Below are positions 11,536-22,194 of a stretch of 64,000 nt of DNA, one piece after another. How positions within the stretch are numbered: position 1 is the stretch's first letter; each line of letters begins with the position of its first letter. Both the position numbers and the translations under genes were made by a program. The stretch is from Acanthosepion esculentum (lineage: Eukaryota; Mollusca; Cephalopoda; Sepiida; Sepiidae): the NCBI GenBank assembly GCA_964036315.1, contig OZ038492.1:38750853-38814852 (forward strand), read 5' to 3'. Under the pieces are notes generated by a model. That model worked only from the letters and a program-made list of their open reading frames with translations. It searched no databases and had not been told where the DNA came from.

Positions 11536-11706
11536 TCGATATCTGTTTATATTTCTGAGATGAAGTATTATGTACATTATTTACATTATTCGGACTATTG
11601 TCCTCATCTTTTTCGCCATATTTATTACATCATAGACAAAGACCACCATTGGAAAATTCGTAAACTTAAGGAATCAGCACATATGCTAGGCTACAAAAGT
11701 TTCCTG
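11536..11706 (-). repeat. Hairpin-repeat fragment, duplicate 2
   Basis: Second copy of 10703-10874, same orientation, with few substitutions (for example CATCATAGACAAAGACCACC against CATTATAGACAAAGATCACC). The two copies bracket the R1 fragment. Confidence 0.75.
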
Positions 11707-12034
11707 AGCCGACCAAGCATAGAAATGAATAAATATGGGAGCCAGTGATAAGGGTGCATGAGAAAAGCGATAATAACAACAAAAATTGCAATAGGAGCTC
11801 TGTTAAAAACATGAATGATAACAGCAAAAATTGCAATATGAGCACTGGTAAAAAATTGATGTCTGAAGAAGTTAAGTTTATAATACCCAAAAATTCATGC
11901 ACAGATGTCCTCAAGGACATATGACACAGTGGATAAAGGCATTAGTTAGATCCAGTGACAGGACCCAAAGAGTGTGAGTTCAATACCCGGTTAAGGCAGT
12001 GGGAAATTAACAGGAGATAACTGATAACTGACAG

Positions 12035-12310
12035 CCATTAAATATGACACGTGGAACTAGAACAGTCTAGCCCAGTGAGCGAAATAAATGATCCAGTTCG
12101 ACATTCCAACCACCTGAAGAAGGCCGGAGTGCACAACGGCCGAAACGTTGTAATAAATATGGCGACAAAGATGAAGACAATAGTCCGAATAATGTAAATA
12201 ATCGCTGTCGATGTAAATATTTCAGTCAAATTACTCGATTAATTAAATTAATAGAAGTACATTGGAATTGAAATTGAAAAAATAGCGAATCTCAGACAAT
12301 CCAAAATGTT
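12035..12310 (+). repeat. Hairpin repeat with hammerhead-like core
   Basis: Holds CTGAAGA (12114-12120), a 5-bp stem GGCCG/CGGCC (12122-12126 with 12137-12141) and GAAAC (12142-12146), then GTTGTAATAAATATGGCGAC and the TAGTCCGAATAATG block. The layout recalls a hammerhead core (CUGANGA - stem II - GAAA), but I could not place stems I and III, and an extra A precedes the stem. Confidence 0.6.
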
Positions 12311-12555
12311 ATTTGGAGCACAAGTAGCCATAAGAAAAATTACGACGAATTATTTTTCTCAAGTTCCTGGTCGACCGAGTATGACCGAAATGCATTTATA
12401 TACATGTAGGGTAACAACATGACCTTATATAGACCGCACTCGTGGGTCGCTAGACACTTAAATCGAAAGCAAAGCATCATTTATAAATTGTTGCTTTTTT
12501 TACCAATTTAACGATTTACTGACTCATGATAATTATAAGCAGGTTTGTTTTTTAA

Positions 12556-12915
12556 TCATTTCACCCCAAGCAAGGCAGTAAAGCCACTGGCACACAAAGA
12601 ATATGAACGAATAAGAGAAACATTATTAAGGAACAAGAACACAAAAAGAAGAGAAATCCAGAAGAGGAATTATGAAGAGGAATTAAGAAGACAATAGATA
12701 ACGATTGACATTGTATTTAATTTTTTTTAGATCAAATTTGGCTTGAAATCATGGAGTCGGAAGAGAGTTCCACAAGCGAGATGTGCAAACTATTAGCATC
12801 GAACATACGGTTGCTTCTAGACAATTCAACAATAAATAGATGAGACCTTGTTGCCAATCCAGTGCAGTGCTCAAATTTATCAAATCTAGGTACCGTATCA
12901 GAACAACTACGATGA
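12556..12915 (-). mobile_element. Jockey/CR1-type LINE 3' fragment (J3), interrupted
   Basis: Antisense old copy, nearly identical to J2 as part of the segmental duplication. Beyond the inserted J4 element a similar old LINE segment resumes at about 13516-13745 (block GCGGATTC...ATAGTAGGAGCCCCAGACCA), consistent with one older LINE split by a younger one. Confidence 0.6.
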
Positions 12916-12941
12916 AAGTATATATATATATATTTTAAGAG

Positions 12942-13520
12942 TATCACCCCAAGCAAGGCTGTAGGCCACTATCACGCAAGGGGTTATAGAAGGGTTAGAG
13001 GAAGAGCAGATAGGAGTGGTAAAGGAGAGGATGTAGAGAAAGAGAAAGACAGTGGATCGATCAAGGCAAGGGGGTTACAGAAGATTTGGAGCGAGAGCAG
13101 ATAGGAATGAAAGGTGAAAGTATGTGGAGAAGGGAAGTGGATAGATCAAGGCAACTGGAGATATCGATTGACGTTACACGTAAATAGTTGGAGATTGTAT
13201 TTGTCAGGGAAACAGGAATAGGGAAGGGAGTTCCACAGGTGAGATGTGCGAGACATGAAGCTATTGGAGTAGAAGATACGTCTACATCTAACAGTTTCAA
13301 CGGTGAAGGGGTGGGAACGGGATGCCAGCATCGTAGGACGTTTAAATTCATGAGGCCTAGGGACAAGCGAAAGCAGCCCCTCGGAGCAATTACCGTGAAA
13401 GTATTTGTAAAAAGGACAGAGCGAGGCAACGTCGCGTCTGTGAGAGAGCGACTGCAGACGAGATGACAGATCAGGGCCAATTACATTGCATATCCGTCTC
13501 TGGATCTTATCAAGAGGGTA
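12942..13520 (-). mobile_element. Young jockey/CR1-type LINE 3' end (J4)
   Basis: Antisense, 5'-truncated. It starts at the 3' terminus (reverse complement of ATCACCCCAAGCAAGG at 12944). Minus frames contain SRSHPFTVETVRCRRIFYSN and SFMSRTSHLWNSLPYSCFPD (13146-13331), differing little from the 30.0-31.2 kb copy, which marks a recent subfamily. A short (TA)n lies at its end and it sits inside an older LINE. Confidence 0.8.
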
Positions 13521-13745
13521 AAGCTACATTACAGCAGTGGAAATGTTACTGAAGCTGAGATGCCTGCTCAGAACCAATAACATTGCGGATTCTTCTTTCG
13601 ATTCTTTCCAGAGTCTCAAAATATATAGTAGGAGCCCCAGACCATATCTGATAACAATAATCAAAGCATTGTCTTATATATAAGACAGATTCTGGGAGAA
13701 CGACACAGTGAACCAATGTTTTGTACAGTTTCCACCGACTCAGCG

Positions 13746-14690
13746 AGTTACATTTTTTTTTCTATGTAAATATATAGTTGTAATGATTTTCTTCCAATTT
13801 GATGTGTAAATCAGGTTTATAATATGCAATATATTCCAGTTTCAAAACAAGTCCAGTGCTTTCCCTTCCAATTATTTGAAGACGTATTATCTATGTTATA
13901 TCGTCACGTTCCTACTAAACGGGTGACTGTCACACACTCTGTTTTTAATTCTGCAAGTCGTCCTTCAATTGATCTGGAATGCTATCCCTTATTAATGAAA
14001 TCAGATATTTCCCTTTCGTGTAATTTGACATTTTTCTCAACCATACACTTCGTTTTAATACCGGATCTTCAACCTGAAATATTCTAGCAACAGACCCCAC
14101 CTTCTAACCCTCCAGTCTCTTTCCATTTCAACTTCATTATCGTCAATCTCATCCTATTTTTTAACAGTATCATCAAATTTATTGCCACCCTCATCGGCAC
14201 TCTACAAAAATGTCTAAAACTAGCAGTGCTACCACTATTGGCATTACGAGAACGAATATTTTTTCGAATTACACTTGACTATTTTACAGAAAATATAATA
14301 AGATAAATTCAGATGTAAACAATTTGATCGCCTAAGTCATGAAGGGACTCGACACAAAAAAAATTGGGAATTTTTGAAGTCAGACATGAGTAAGTGGCAA
14401 CACTGCCAGACAGTGACCTTGAGCAAGTAAACATTTCGCCATTTTAGTAACGAGAATGAAATTTACAGTATCCCAGCTGAGATGTTGCATCAGTCAATAT
14501 AGGAATCTCAACAGCAGATTTCAAGAATGCATTCGTACAGGAGGACGCCATCTACAGGACGTAATTAAAAAAAAATGGAAATTCCATCATTGTTTCTTAA
14601 TTGGCATGTTTTAAGGTTTCAATTAATATGAATTAAATATTTTTCTTCCATGACTCTTGGTTTTATTGGATTGGTAAAATATACACATAA
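13746..14690. other. No recognisable feature
   Basis: AT-rich, with one 87-codon open frame (13824-14087, plus) without any known motif. Nothing else is seen. Confidence 0.45.
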
Positions 14691-14692
14691 AC

Positions 14693-14770
<78 letters not shown>

Positions 14771-14812
14771 TCATATATAAACGGAAACATACATACATAC
14801 ATACATACATAC
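14693..14812. repeat. (TA)n and (CATA)n microsatellites
   Basis: Long TA array to about 14769, then a CATA tetranucleotide array at about 14787-14812. All open frames across it are Tyr/Ile repeats. Confidence 0.95.
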
Positions 14813-14959
14813 ATAAACACATACACATATACAAACACACGCATATATATAAAAAAGACATACAAACGGAAAGTTATATATATATATATATACACAGATG
14901 GCAGTCATAGTTGCGAAAATACTTAATTATTAAACTTTTAATGCACAATAAGATATAAA

Positions 14960-15300
14960 TAACATCATCATGCCTCTCCACAACATAGCTCTTAATAAAT
15001 CTTCTATTTTTGTTATTTCCCCTAAACCCTGTTCCGCCATCCGTTTACTTATGCTCACTAAATATGCTATTCGTTGTTTTCGCTCTTCCTCTTGCCTTCA
15101 GTCTGCCCTGTGGCTATCAGATCTTCCAAGCCCTCTTTCCACATTATGTCCTGTACAAATATCTTTTCCCGATATTAGGGAAAAGATATTAGCTTTCTTT
15201 TTTGTTATCATTTTCTCTCAAATTTCGTCATTGCCCACATGTTCGAGCCATGTTATTCTCAGCATCCTTCTGTAGAACCACATTTCTGTTGAGTCAAGTG
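14960..15300 (-). mobile_element. RTE-like LINE C-terminal fragment (T2)
   Basis: Minus-strand translation in pieces: EMWFYRRMLRITWLEHVGND, then WKEGLEDLIATGQTEGK, then SISKRMAEQGLGEITK and MLWRGMM. This is the order found in T4 at 43.2-43.5 kb. It has frame breaks and an 18-bp direct/inverted oddity (ATCTTTTCCC...GGGAAAAGAT, 15162-15189). Confidence 0.65.
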
Positions 15301-15554
15301 TATTCTTTATGTTAGTTTAGTGGTGAAATAAAAATGGCGTTTGGATTTGCAAAAGGGGCGAGGAACATTTTTACCCAGCAGAAATAGCTTTCATGACAAT
15401 GACACTTTGAGATAAAACACTCGCTGATATGAGATATGTTCAGGAAAGAATGCTACAAAAGAATAAACTAATCGTAAAACATAAATTGAATCTATGTGTC
15501 GTACTAGATATTTTTCACCCCATAATCCATCTTACTTTATTTATAAGTTGGCTA

Positions 15555-15870
15555 TTCGTCCATGCCATTGAAAATTTCTGCCACATCTGATCTGATGTTT
15601 CTGCTATGCGTTTAGAGATTCTTAACAAAATTCAAAGAGGAATCTGCAATTTTATCGGTGCTGACCTGGTATCTCGGCTTCAGTAAAGTGCCCACCGTTG
15701 GAATGGTTACTGGATAATTGTTCTGATGAGCATTACTAATTTATGTGCAGTATTAGACTAGCAGATTGGTTTCATCATTTTACAGCTGTAATTGCTAGAT
15801 GTAAGTTCTATGCCAACAGTTTCTTCTCTCGTTCTGAATTTCAGGAGATGCGGATTCTCAAAACTCAGAC
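15555..15870 (+). mobile_element. Jockey/CR1-type LINE fragment (J5)
   Basis: Plus-strand pieces: EILNKIQRGICNFIGADLVS-like text near 15610-15670, NCSDEH near 15720, and RLADWFHHF...CKFYANSFFSRS in 15743-15928. It is decayed, with neither the catalytic part nor the terminal tail. Confidence 0.6.
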
Positions 15871-16465
15871 AATCCCATTTGTCATTGGTGTACTAGGAAC
15901 CATGTACAAAAAAAATGAAATATTATGATTCTCAAATACCTGGCGACCTGAGGTTGTCTTAAATGCAAAAGATCACACTCACGTGTAGTTTTCATGAGCG
16001 GGAATTGCGGAGGAACAACATGACCGGATGTCAGTATATTTTTAAAAACTGGAAAAATGATGCCGACTAGGTGACTTGGGAGTCACACCGTGATGCTTTG
16101 GAATAATCTCAGGAAAATGTTTATCAACGTGACAGGTTATTGAAGAATATTTAAAATACCTATACTTTTGGGATTAACATGAATATTTTCGTATCAGAAA
16201 ATAATTCTACACTTTTTACAATAATCTTTCTTTCATATTTTCACTGACTTTATTAAGCTTTACATTCGTGATATAATGTTAGTTTTGAAAATTTTCTATG
16301 TAAGATGTTTACTAACTGCACATAAAATTTATCAGTACATACCAATACACATTTCAATCCAAACTGAATCTACTAAACACAACCCAATGAAAAGTTTAGA
16401 ATGTCAGTTAGATATTCGTTCAATCACACCAACAATCCTTATTTGTTGACTCTCGAGGTTGCTGT
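15870..16465. other. No recognisable feature
   Basis: Non-coding AT-rich sequence. The text GAACAACATGACCGG near 16014 resembles GTAACAACATGACC in the 6.5-7.5 kb segment, the only link noticed. Confidence 0.4.
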
Positions 16466-16469
16466 TTAA

Positions 16470-16975
16470 ATGGCAAAGTTAATTGCAATATTAGCCGTTT
16501 CCCTATAATTGATATTTGACATCCTTTGACCGAGCAGTTAGTCCTGCTTTCAGTTGAGATTAATAAAAGGATTCTATGAAAACTTTTTTTTCACGAAATT
16601 TCTATTTCATGTCCAGTAGCTGTTATCGCTCTTTCCAGTATTAATAGGGGATTGCTTCTTAACCTTTTGTCTGAAGTAGTATTGACTATCAATATCTTGA
16701 TTATGTCATTATTTTCTCTTCGAGTTACATTTGTTACTGCTGTTGGTATTCCATGTTTAGTTGCATGCCATTCACGCTGGCTGATTTTCATCCGTTTTGA
16801 CGCGTTGATTACCAGTACAGCCGTTTTCTTAAGACAAACGACGTTTTTACAAAGACTTATATAATTTTCTGTATATCTATTTATATTTTTATACTTGTAT
16901 AATATTTTTAAGCATAAGTTGAAGAAGACAGGTATACCGTCGAAAGATTGTTGAACATTATTAAACACTGAGTTT
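16470..16975 (-). repeat. Unclassified repeat family U, copy 1
   Basis: Shares ordered blocks with 41990-42310: AATATTAGCCGTTTC, TTGACCGAGCAG, CCAGTAG.GGTTATCGCT, GATTATGTCATTATTTT. A 125-codon frame on the minus strand (16591-16968) has no domain I recognise. The plus strand ends with a hairpin element TTGAAGA (16919-16925) - GAC.GGTATACC.GTC - GAAAG (16942-16946), parallel to the hairpin of the 12.1 kb repeat. Confidence 0.5.
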
Positions 16976-17454
16976 TTTCTTTACTTTTTTCTAATAATAA
17001 TGACAATGCTATATGTTCTTAGGCTACACAAAGCACAGCTTGCGATCTTAAGGCGCAAACATGTACATCTTATTTCCTGAGGAGTGAAAAACATCTGCAG
17101 TAAATATCCCGTTCAGATGCGCTTGTCATTTATCTGACGTTAACCAGTTGGTCATATCCCCAATGTTTTAATTTTCATAAGTGGGAATAGTAGGGTGACA
17201 TCATGACCGTTTATCAGTAGCTTTATTTTTTAATTCCGAAGAATGATAGGCTCAAGAAAACCTGGGCGCAACATCTAGATATTTGGTAACAACTTTAATT
17301 TAACTAATAAAGATGAGAAGAAACTGGTACACGCCTTCCCTTAAAAGTTAACACCATAGACTAGACCTGGATTTTAGCATGCGCACCTTCTGCGCCGACA
17401 GCCGCTTCTCTAAAGAAAGTGTCATCTACATTTAAGTATCTTCTCCCGTCTTAT

Positions 17455-17670
17455 AATATATACATTATATGACAAAAGTTTCTGGATTTCGAAGATTCGT
17501 CTAAAATTTGAAGGTTGTTTAACTTTTTCAAAATTAATTTACAAGCTCACTTCGGGACAGAGGTACTTTCTCTTCTAAAAGGTTTTTATCATATATTCAA
17601 TAATAATAATTATAACGAAATGAAACCAATTCTGAATGACAAGGTTACTCAAATCATAGGTATTTCTAAC
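17455..17670 (+). repeat. Unclassified repeat family V, copy 1
   Basis: Block order TTTCTGGATTTCGAAGA, TTCAAAATTAATTTACAAGC, CTTCGGGACAGAG, AAGGTTTTTATCATATATTC recurs at about 36350-36500 and, more diverged, at 26030-26190. Each copy runs into AAT-rich sequence. Confidence 0.45.
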
Positions 17671-17679
17671 TGGTGTGGA

Positions 17680-17680
<1 letters not shown>

Positions 17681-17734
<54 letters not shown>
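17681..17734. repeat. (AAT)n microsatellite
   Basis: Pure AAT array. Directly at its end begins an endonuclease-domain fragment of the Dong/R4-like LINE. Confidence 0.95.
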
Positions 17735-17890
17735 GGACCTGTTACAATTCTATGGGACTACACAATACACACTGACAGAACAATAAAAACTAACCGCCCA
17801 GACATTGTTATTTTTGACCACAAAAAAATAAGTGTCTCCTTATTGATATGGCAGTCCCTGCAGACTGCAATGTATCTTTGAAGATATTAC
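17734..17890 (+). pseudogene. Restriction-like endonuclease fragment (R2)
   Basis: Begins exactly at GGACCTGTTACAATTCTATG, the same point as 22254 in the long copy, and encodes WDYTIHTDRTIKTNRPDIVI then, after a frameshift in an A-run, text matching LLIDMAVPAD read in another frame. The PD of the PD-(D/E)XK nuclease is present. It ends without the 3' UTR or tail, so both ends are lost. Confidence 0.75.
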
Positions 17891-18094
17891 TAACTTCATT
17901 CATCATTCAAGATGAAGCATAATTTTATTCTTTATTTGTTTTTGTTCCCTTTGTTTTATTTCCTAGAAATTGTCAACGATCATGTACATTTGTCGGTTAT
18001 CTATTTACCTGATATACCCTGGCTGTCATGAATCGTATATAAGTCTTTCTATGACTTTACCCCAGATCCATCTTGAATCTCATCAAATAATATA

Positions 18095-18595
18095 TGTCAA
18101 CGAGGTTTGGACCACGTACGCCAGGCAAGAATGTCGTCCGAACACCTTTCACAAGAGAACCATCCGCCACATCCTGGGAATAACGTGGCAAGACAAGTTG
18201 CCCAACATTGAGGTCCTGTCTCGGGCAGGTGTGCCCAGCATGTTCACGCTGCTCAGACAGCTCAGACTCAGTTGGTTCAGCCATATCCACCACATGCCAG
18301 ACGACCGCATCCTTAAAGACAACCTGTATGCAGAGCTTACCACTGGAAGAAGACCCGCCGAACGGCTACAGCTGTGCCACCGCAATGTCGTGAGCTGCGA
18401 CATGAAAGATATGGACATCAACACGGGGTGCTGGAAGAGTCTGACAGTCACACGATCCAAATGGATAGGAACCCTGGCCAAACACCTCAAGTCAGGGGAG
18501 GGCAAGCTGACACAAGCAGACAACTAGGATGTTACCCATGGTCAACTCTGACCGACGCAGGCCTGAAGAATCTTGAATCTCGCCAAATAATAATA
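18095..18595 (+). mobile_element. LINE C-terminal fragment with (AAT) tail (T3)
   Basis: A plus frame (17970-18527) encodes, from residue ~43, TTYARQECRPNTFHKRTIRH, ILGITWQDKLPNIEVLSRAG, LRQLRLSWFSHIHHMPDDRI and LTVTRSKWIGTLAKHLKSGE. This is the post-RT C-terminal region seen in many endonuclease-RT LINEs of molluscs and other animals (clade not certain). The frame ends at 18527 and a short UTR leads to a TAAT-rich tail. A 22-bp near-repeat, TCTTGAATCT.. (18071 and 18571), flanks it. No RT catalytic motif is present. Confidence 0.75.
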
Positions 18596-18634
18596 ATAAT
18601 ATTAACAATAAATACTCTGCATGTAACAAACAAG

Positions 18635-19066
18635 CTGATGTAGACAAACCCAGTACCCATCAGTGAATAAGTAGCACAGGGTTAAAAGTTGAAATCGAAG
18701 GTTTTATTCTTACCGCACAGGGCCAATACTTGCGAACTAGAAATTACCAAGCACAAGAGTGAAAAATTGTATTGACTCCAATTATAGATTCTATGATAAA
18801 TATTCAGAAACATTTGATCATCTTGTATTTTTTTCGCGATGTTAGCACAAAGTGAATATGAAAATCGGCACGATAGAATATGCCAATATGTGCACTGGAA
18901 GGTATGCACTTTTCACGGGAAATAAGCTGCAAGAAACTAGTATGAACAACATCCAGACCCGGTTACAAAGATAGGATGTGTAAGAAGTTTTTGGGACTTT
19001 ACAATTCGTACAGACAGAACAATCAAAGCTAATTGCCCAGTAATTGTGATCAAAGACGACAAAAAC
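18635..19066 (+). pseudogene. Restriction-endonuclease LINE 3' fragment (R3)
   Basis: Decayed translation matches the RT-to-nuclease linker and the start of the nuclease: LKVEIEGFILTAQGQYLRTR then NYQAQ, and later DFTIRTDRTIKANCPVIVIK. The key PD is changed to PV in this copy. It stops abruptly just where the 5' end of the following long element begins, so the long element may have inserted into or fused with it. Confidence 0.6.
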
Positions 19067-19069
19067 AGA

Positions 19070-20231
19070 ATAGGAGCACGAAAAATCTGTTACTGGAACA
19101 AACTCTTCCACGAACGAAGAGACACTAGGTCACCAAAACCGGATTATTGCCAACCTTGGACCAAGTGACTCAATACCAAATCGACTAATAAAAATAAAAC
19201 GAACTAAATGGACCCGCGAAGAGTATCGACAAGTCATGACATCTTTCTTCACTGCTCTCGAAACCCCAGCAAAGAACACCACCAATCAAACATACCAAAT
19301 ATGGAGAAGTATGGTGGGAAATGATATAAGACCTAACCTCAATCCAAACATGCTTTCTAATGTCCGTAGGGACATTATGCGAAACAACAGACTTTCAAAG
19401 ACAGAAATAGATAGGATAAAATTAGATATAAGACAAAATACTATGATCCATCACTCAAAATGTAATGAGATGAATGTAGATATAAGTAGTGTGACAGAGG
19501 ATGAGGTAAAAACGAAAACAAATGAAATACGAAATAATCTACCTATCTTAAACACAACCTGCAGTTCTCCAGACAATGTTTCTGAAGATGACTCCAGGTA
19601 CATTATGTTAGAATTCCTTGAAAACCACAAAGCGGAAATCACCGAGGCGAAAAACCACGTAATCCAAGTACTCAGCAAAGTAACTTTCATACAGTTGTCA
19701 GAAAGAGACCAGCTACCCAAAATCCATATGACGAATTCCAACAAGCATATTGTGAAAATATACAACGCTGCTCTGGAAACACTGTTAACAGATAAACCAC
19801 CGGGAAACATCACAGAAGTTAACAACGTAATATACGCAACAGCTTTAGCAGCGACTCTGAAGCTTGGGATCAAGACAATAAATAAAGTTAACAGACGTAG
19901 AGAACCTGCTTGGAAAGCAAAATTGTTACGAGAAATAAAACAAATCAGATGTGAGCTTTCTATATTAGATGAGCTCACCAGAAACCCTAATATTTCCACG
20001 CGCAAGTGCAAAAAGATCAAGAGGAAACACAAAATTAAATCACTACTTGACATTCCACCAACCACGGAAATGCTGAAGCAGAAACTTCAGCTAAAAGCAC
20101 AGAGAACAAGGCGATACGAAAAACGTTGTAGGTTCTATCGCCAAAATAAAATATTCCAAACGGACCTTAAGAAATTTTACAGGGAAATTGGAAAAAAAAC
20201 CTATACATGTCGAAAGGCCACCATCGATTGA
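19070..20231 (+). pseudogene. N-terminal region of R4 polyprotein
   Basis: Open from a stop near 19067 to 20231. The first ATG is at 19236, but similarity to the element's usual layout is open further upstream, so the true start is unclear. It is rich in Lys/Arg/Asn and contains PNLNPNMLSNVRRDIMRNNR and a basic stretch RKCKKIKRKHKIKS (about residues 260-273), plausible for nucleic-acid binding. No zinc finger or Myb motif could be seen, unlike R2. It ends prematurely after GKKTYT because of a frameshift in an eight-A run at 20192-20199; the RT frame starts in the overlapping region. Translation of RT would require a +1 shift or a one-base-shorter run. Confidence 0.7.
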
Positions 20232-21954
20232 TACTGTACAGACATTTTGGGAAAATATTTGGAGTAGCCCGAAGGAATATAACCCAAAAGCTGAATGGAT
20301 CCGGCGTGAAGAAGAACGAATGTTGGATACACCTCTGCAAGAATGGGAAAATATATCCACAGATGATGTTAGGCAAGCTCTAACGAAATCGCAAAAATGG
20401 AAATCCCCAGGAAATGACAAGGTTCCCAATTTCTGGCTTTATCATCTCTCGTCTATCCACAAAATACTTGCGGAAACATTATCAACGCTTGTAAATAATC
20501 CCAATAAAATCCCGGAATGGATTACTGAAGGTATTACATACCTCATACCAAAAACAAATGAAACAGATGACCCGAAAAATTATCGACCGATAACATGTCT
20601 CTCCACAACGTATAAGTTGATCACGTCTGTCATGACGAACCGTGCTTACTCCTTTTTAGAAACAAACAGCATTCTTCTACTGGAACAGAATGGATGCAGG
20701 AGGGGTTCATATGGCTGCAAAGACCAATTACTAATAAATAAAATGATTCTGGAAAATTGCAGGAGCAGACGTAGAAATCTCAGTGCAGCGTGGATTGATT
20801 ATCGTGACGCTTTTGACAGTGTTCCACATTCTTGGATCCTTAAGACTTTGGAAATGTACAAAGTCTCCCCTGTGGTATTAAATTTCCTTAAGCACAGCAT
20901 GGGAATGTGGAACACCAAACTATACCTTAGTTACACCATGGGCACTGCCATATCCAACCGACTAAATATCCGACGTGGAATCTTTCAAGGAGACTCTTTG
21001 TCTACACTTCTGTTTTGTTTGTCCTTACTCCCTCTTACGCATGAACTGAACAACAGTAGCTATGACTACAAAATAAATAACAACATTTTCAATCACCTAC
21101 TATACATGGATGATCTCAAACTCTTTGCCAAAGACGACAATGAGTTGAAGGGCCTACTTAATATTGTAAAATACTTTAGTGACGACATATGCATGAACTT
21201 CGGATTAGATAAATGTGCTAAAGTAACATTTAAGAAAGGTAGAATTTTAGAAGCACCCTTAATAGATTTAGATTTTGCCACGAAGATTAGAGAATTGGAG
21301 CATGATGAAGCTTATAAGTACCTAGGAATTAGTGAGGGAGATGGCATACAACACTCCCAAATGAAAGAGAAGGTAAGAAAGGAGTACTACAGGCGTGTAC
21401 GCCTGGTACTAAATACCGAGCTAAACTCAAAAAAACGAATATCAGCTATAAACACCTTAGCTGTTCCTGTGGTGCAATACAGCTTTAATGTACTTAACTG
21501 GACCATAGCTGAAATTAAGCGAATGGACGCCAAAACGAGAAAGCTCCTCACTTGCTACCGCATGCATCATCCCAAAGCTGATATTGATCGCCTGTATGTG
21601 CCCAGATCCGAAGGAGGCAGAGGACTAGTTCAACTAGAACTATCCTACAAAAGTACAACAATTGGCCTCCAAAGATACTTGGAAAATACAAAAGACTGGA
21701 TGATGGTATGTGTCAAGGAACATGAAAGTAGTAAGGGTCTCTACTCTGTAGTAAAGGAAGCCGAAAAATTCAAAAAAGAGCTTCAAATGGGCACAGAAAT
21801 TCAAATACATCACTGTACACAGGCTGAAGCTGCAAAAAACTTAAAAAAGAATGCAAAGAGAAATGCGACCGACCAGATAAAGAAACAATGGCAAAATAAA
21901 CCGCTCCAAACAAGCAGACGTAGACAAAAACCGCACCCATCAGTGGCTACGTAG
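20188..21954 (+). pseudogene. Reverse transcriptase of R4
   Basis: A 588-codon frame with the ordered RT blocks: KSPGNDKVPNFW (~72-83), NYRPITCLSTTYKLIT (131-146), motif A AAWIDYRDAFDSV (200-212, D204 and D210), motif B RRGIFQGDSLS (262-272), motif C LLYMDDL (304-310; YMDD at nt 21103-21114), motif D FGLDKCAKVTF (338-348), motif E YKYLGI (376-381) and thumb text VPRSEGGRGL (471-480). All catalytic aspartates are intact, so this is the only reverse transcriptase in the window with a complete active site. It uses YMDD instead of the commoner F/YADD. The frame ends early (21954): from about 21905 the related sequence DKNRTHQWLRSAGLKGETEG continues in another frame. Confidence 0.9.
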
Positions 21955-22194
21955 TGCAGGGTTGAAAGGTGAAACTGAGGGTTTTATAATTGCTGCACAA
22001 GACCAATGCTTGTTAACTAGGAATTATCAAGCACATATACTAAAATACTGTGTTAGCCCAAGATCAGATTCTGTGACTAATATCCAGAAACCATTGATCA
22101 TCTTATATCAGGTTGCACGATATTGGCATCCACTGAATATAAAACCCGGCATGACAGAAAGGCCAATATCTGCACTGGAAAATTTGCAACTCCT
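21905..22194 (+). pseudogene. RT-nuclease linker and Zn-knuckle of R4, frame-broken
   Basis: THQWLRSAGLKGETEGFIIA and AQDQCLLTRNYQAHILKY lie in one frame (21962-22237 region), then the frame slips near 22060. In the alternate frame YPETIDHLISGC corresponds to the H-X4-C half of the C-X2-C...H-X4-C knuckle that precedes the nuclease in this LINE group. The first cysteine of the pair is changed and one in-frame stop is present, so the knuckle is damaged. Confidence 0.65.

Larger units (their letters stand above)
11924..12916. repeat. Segmental duplication, copy B
   Basis: Collinear partner of 6487-7512: SINE unit at 11924-12002, hairpin repeat at 12035-12310, the middle segment, then an antisense LINE fragment (J3). 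The duplication is cut at 12916 by the young LINE J4. Confidence 0.8.

Noticed and set aside
16591..16968. 125-codon minus frame as a host gene
   Set aside because: It lies in repeat family U, shared with 41.99-42.33 kb where no frame exists, and has no recognisable domain.
18057..18523. Two open frames on the minus strand (78 and 124 codons)
   Set aside because: Shadows of the LINE T3 coding frame on the plus strand.
19451..20065. 204-codon minus frame
   Set aside because: Antisense shadow of the R4 N-terminal region; hydrophobic residues arise from the reverse of a Lys/Asn-rich frame.
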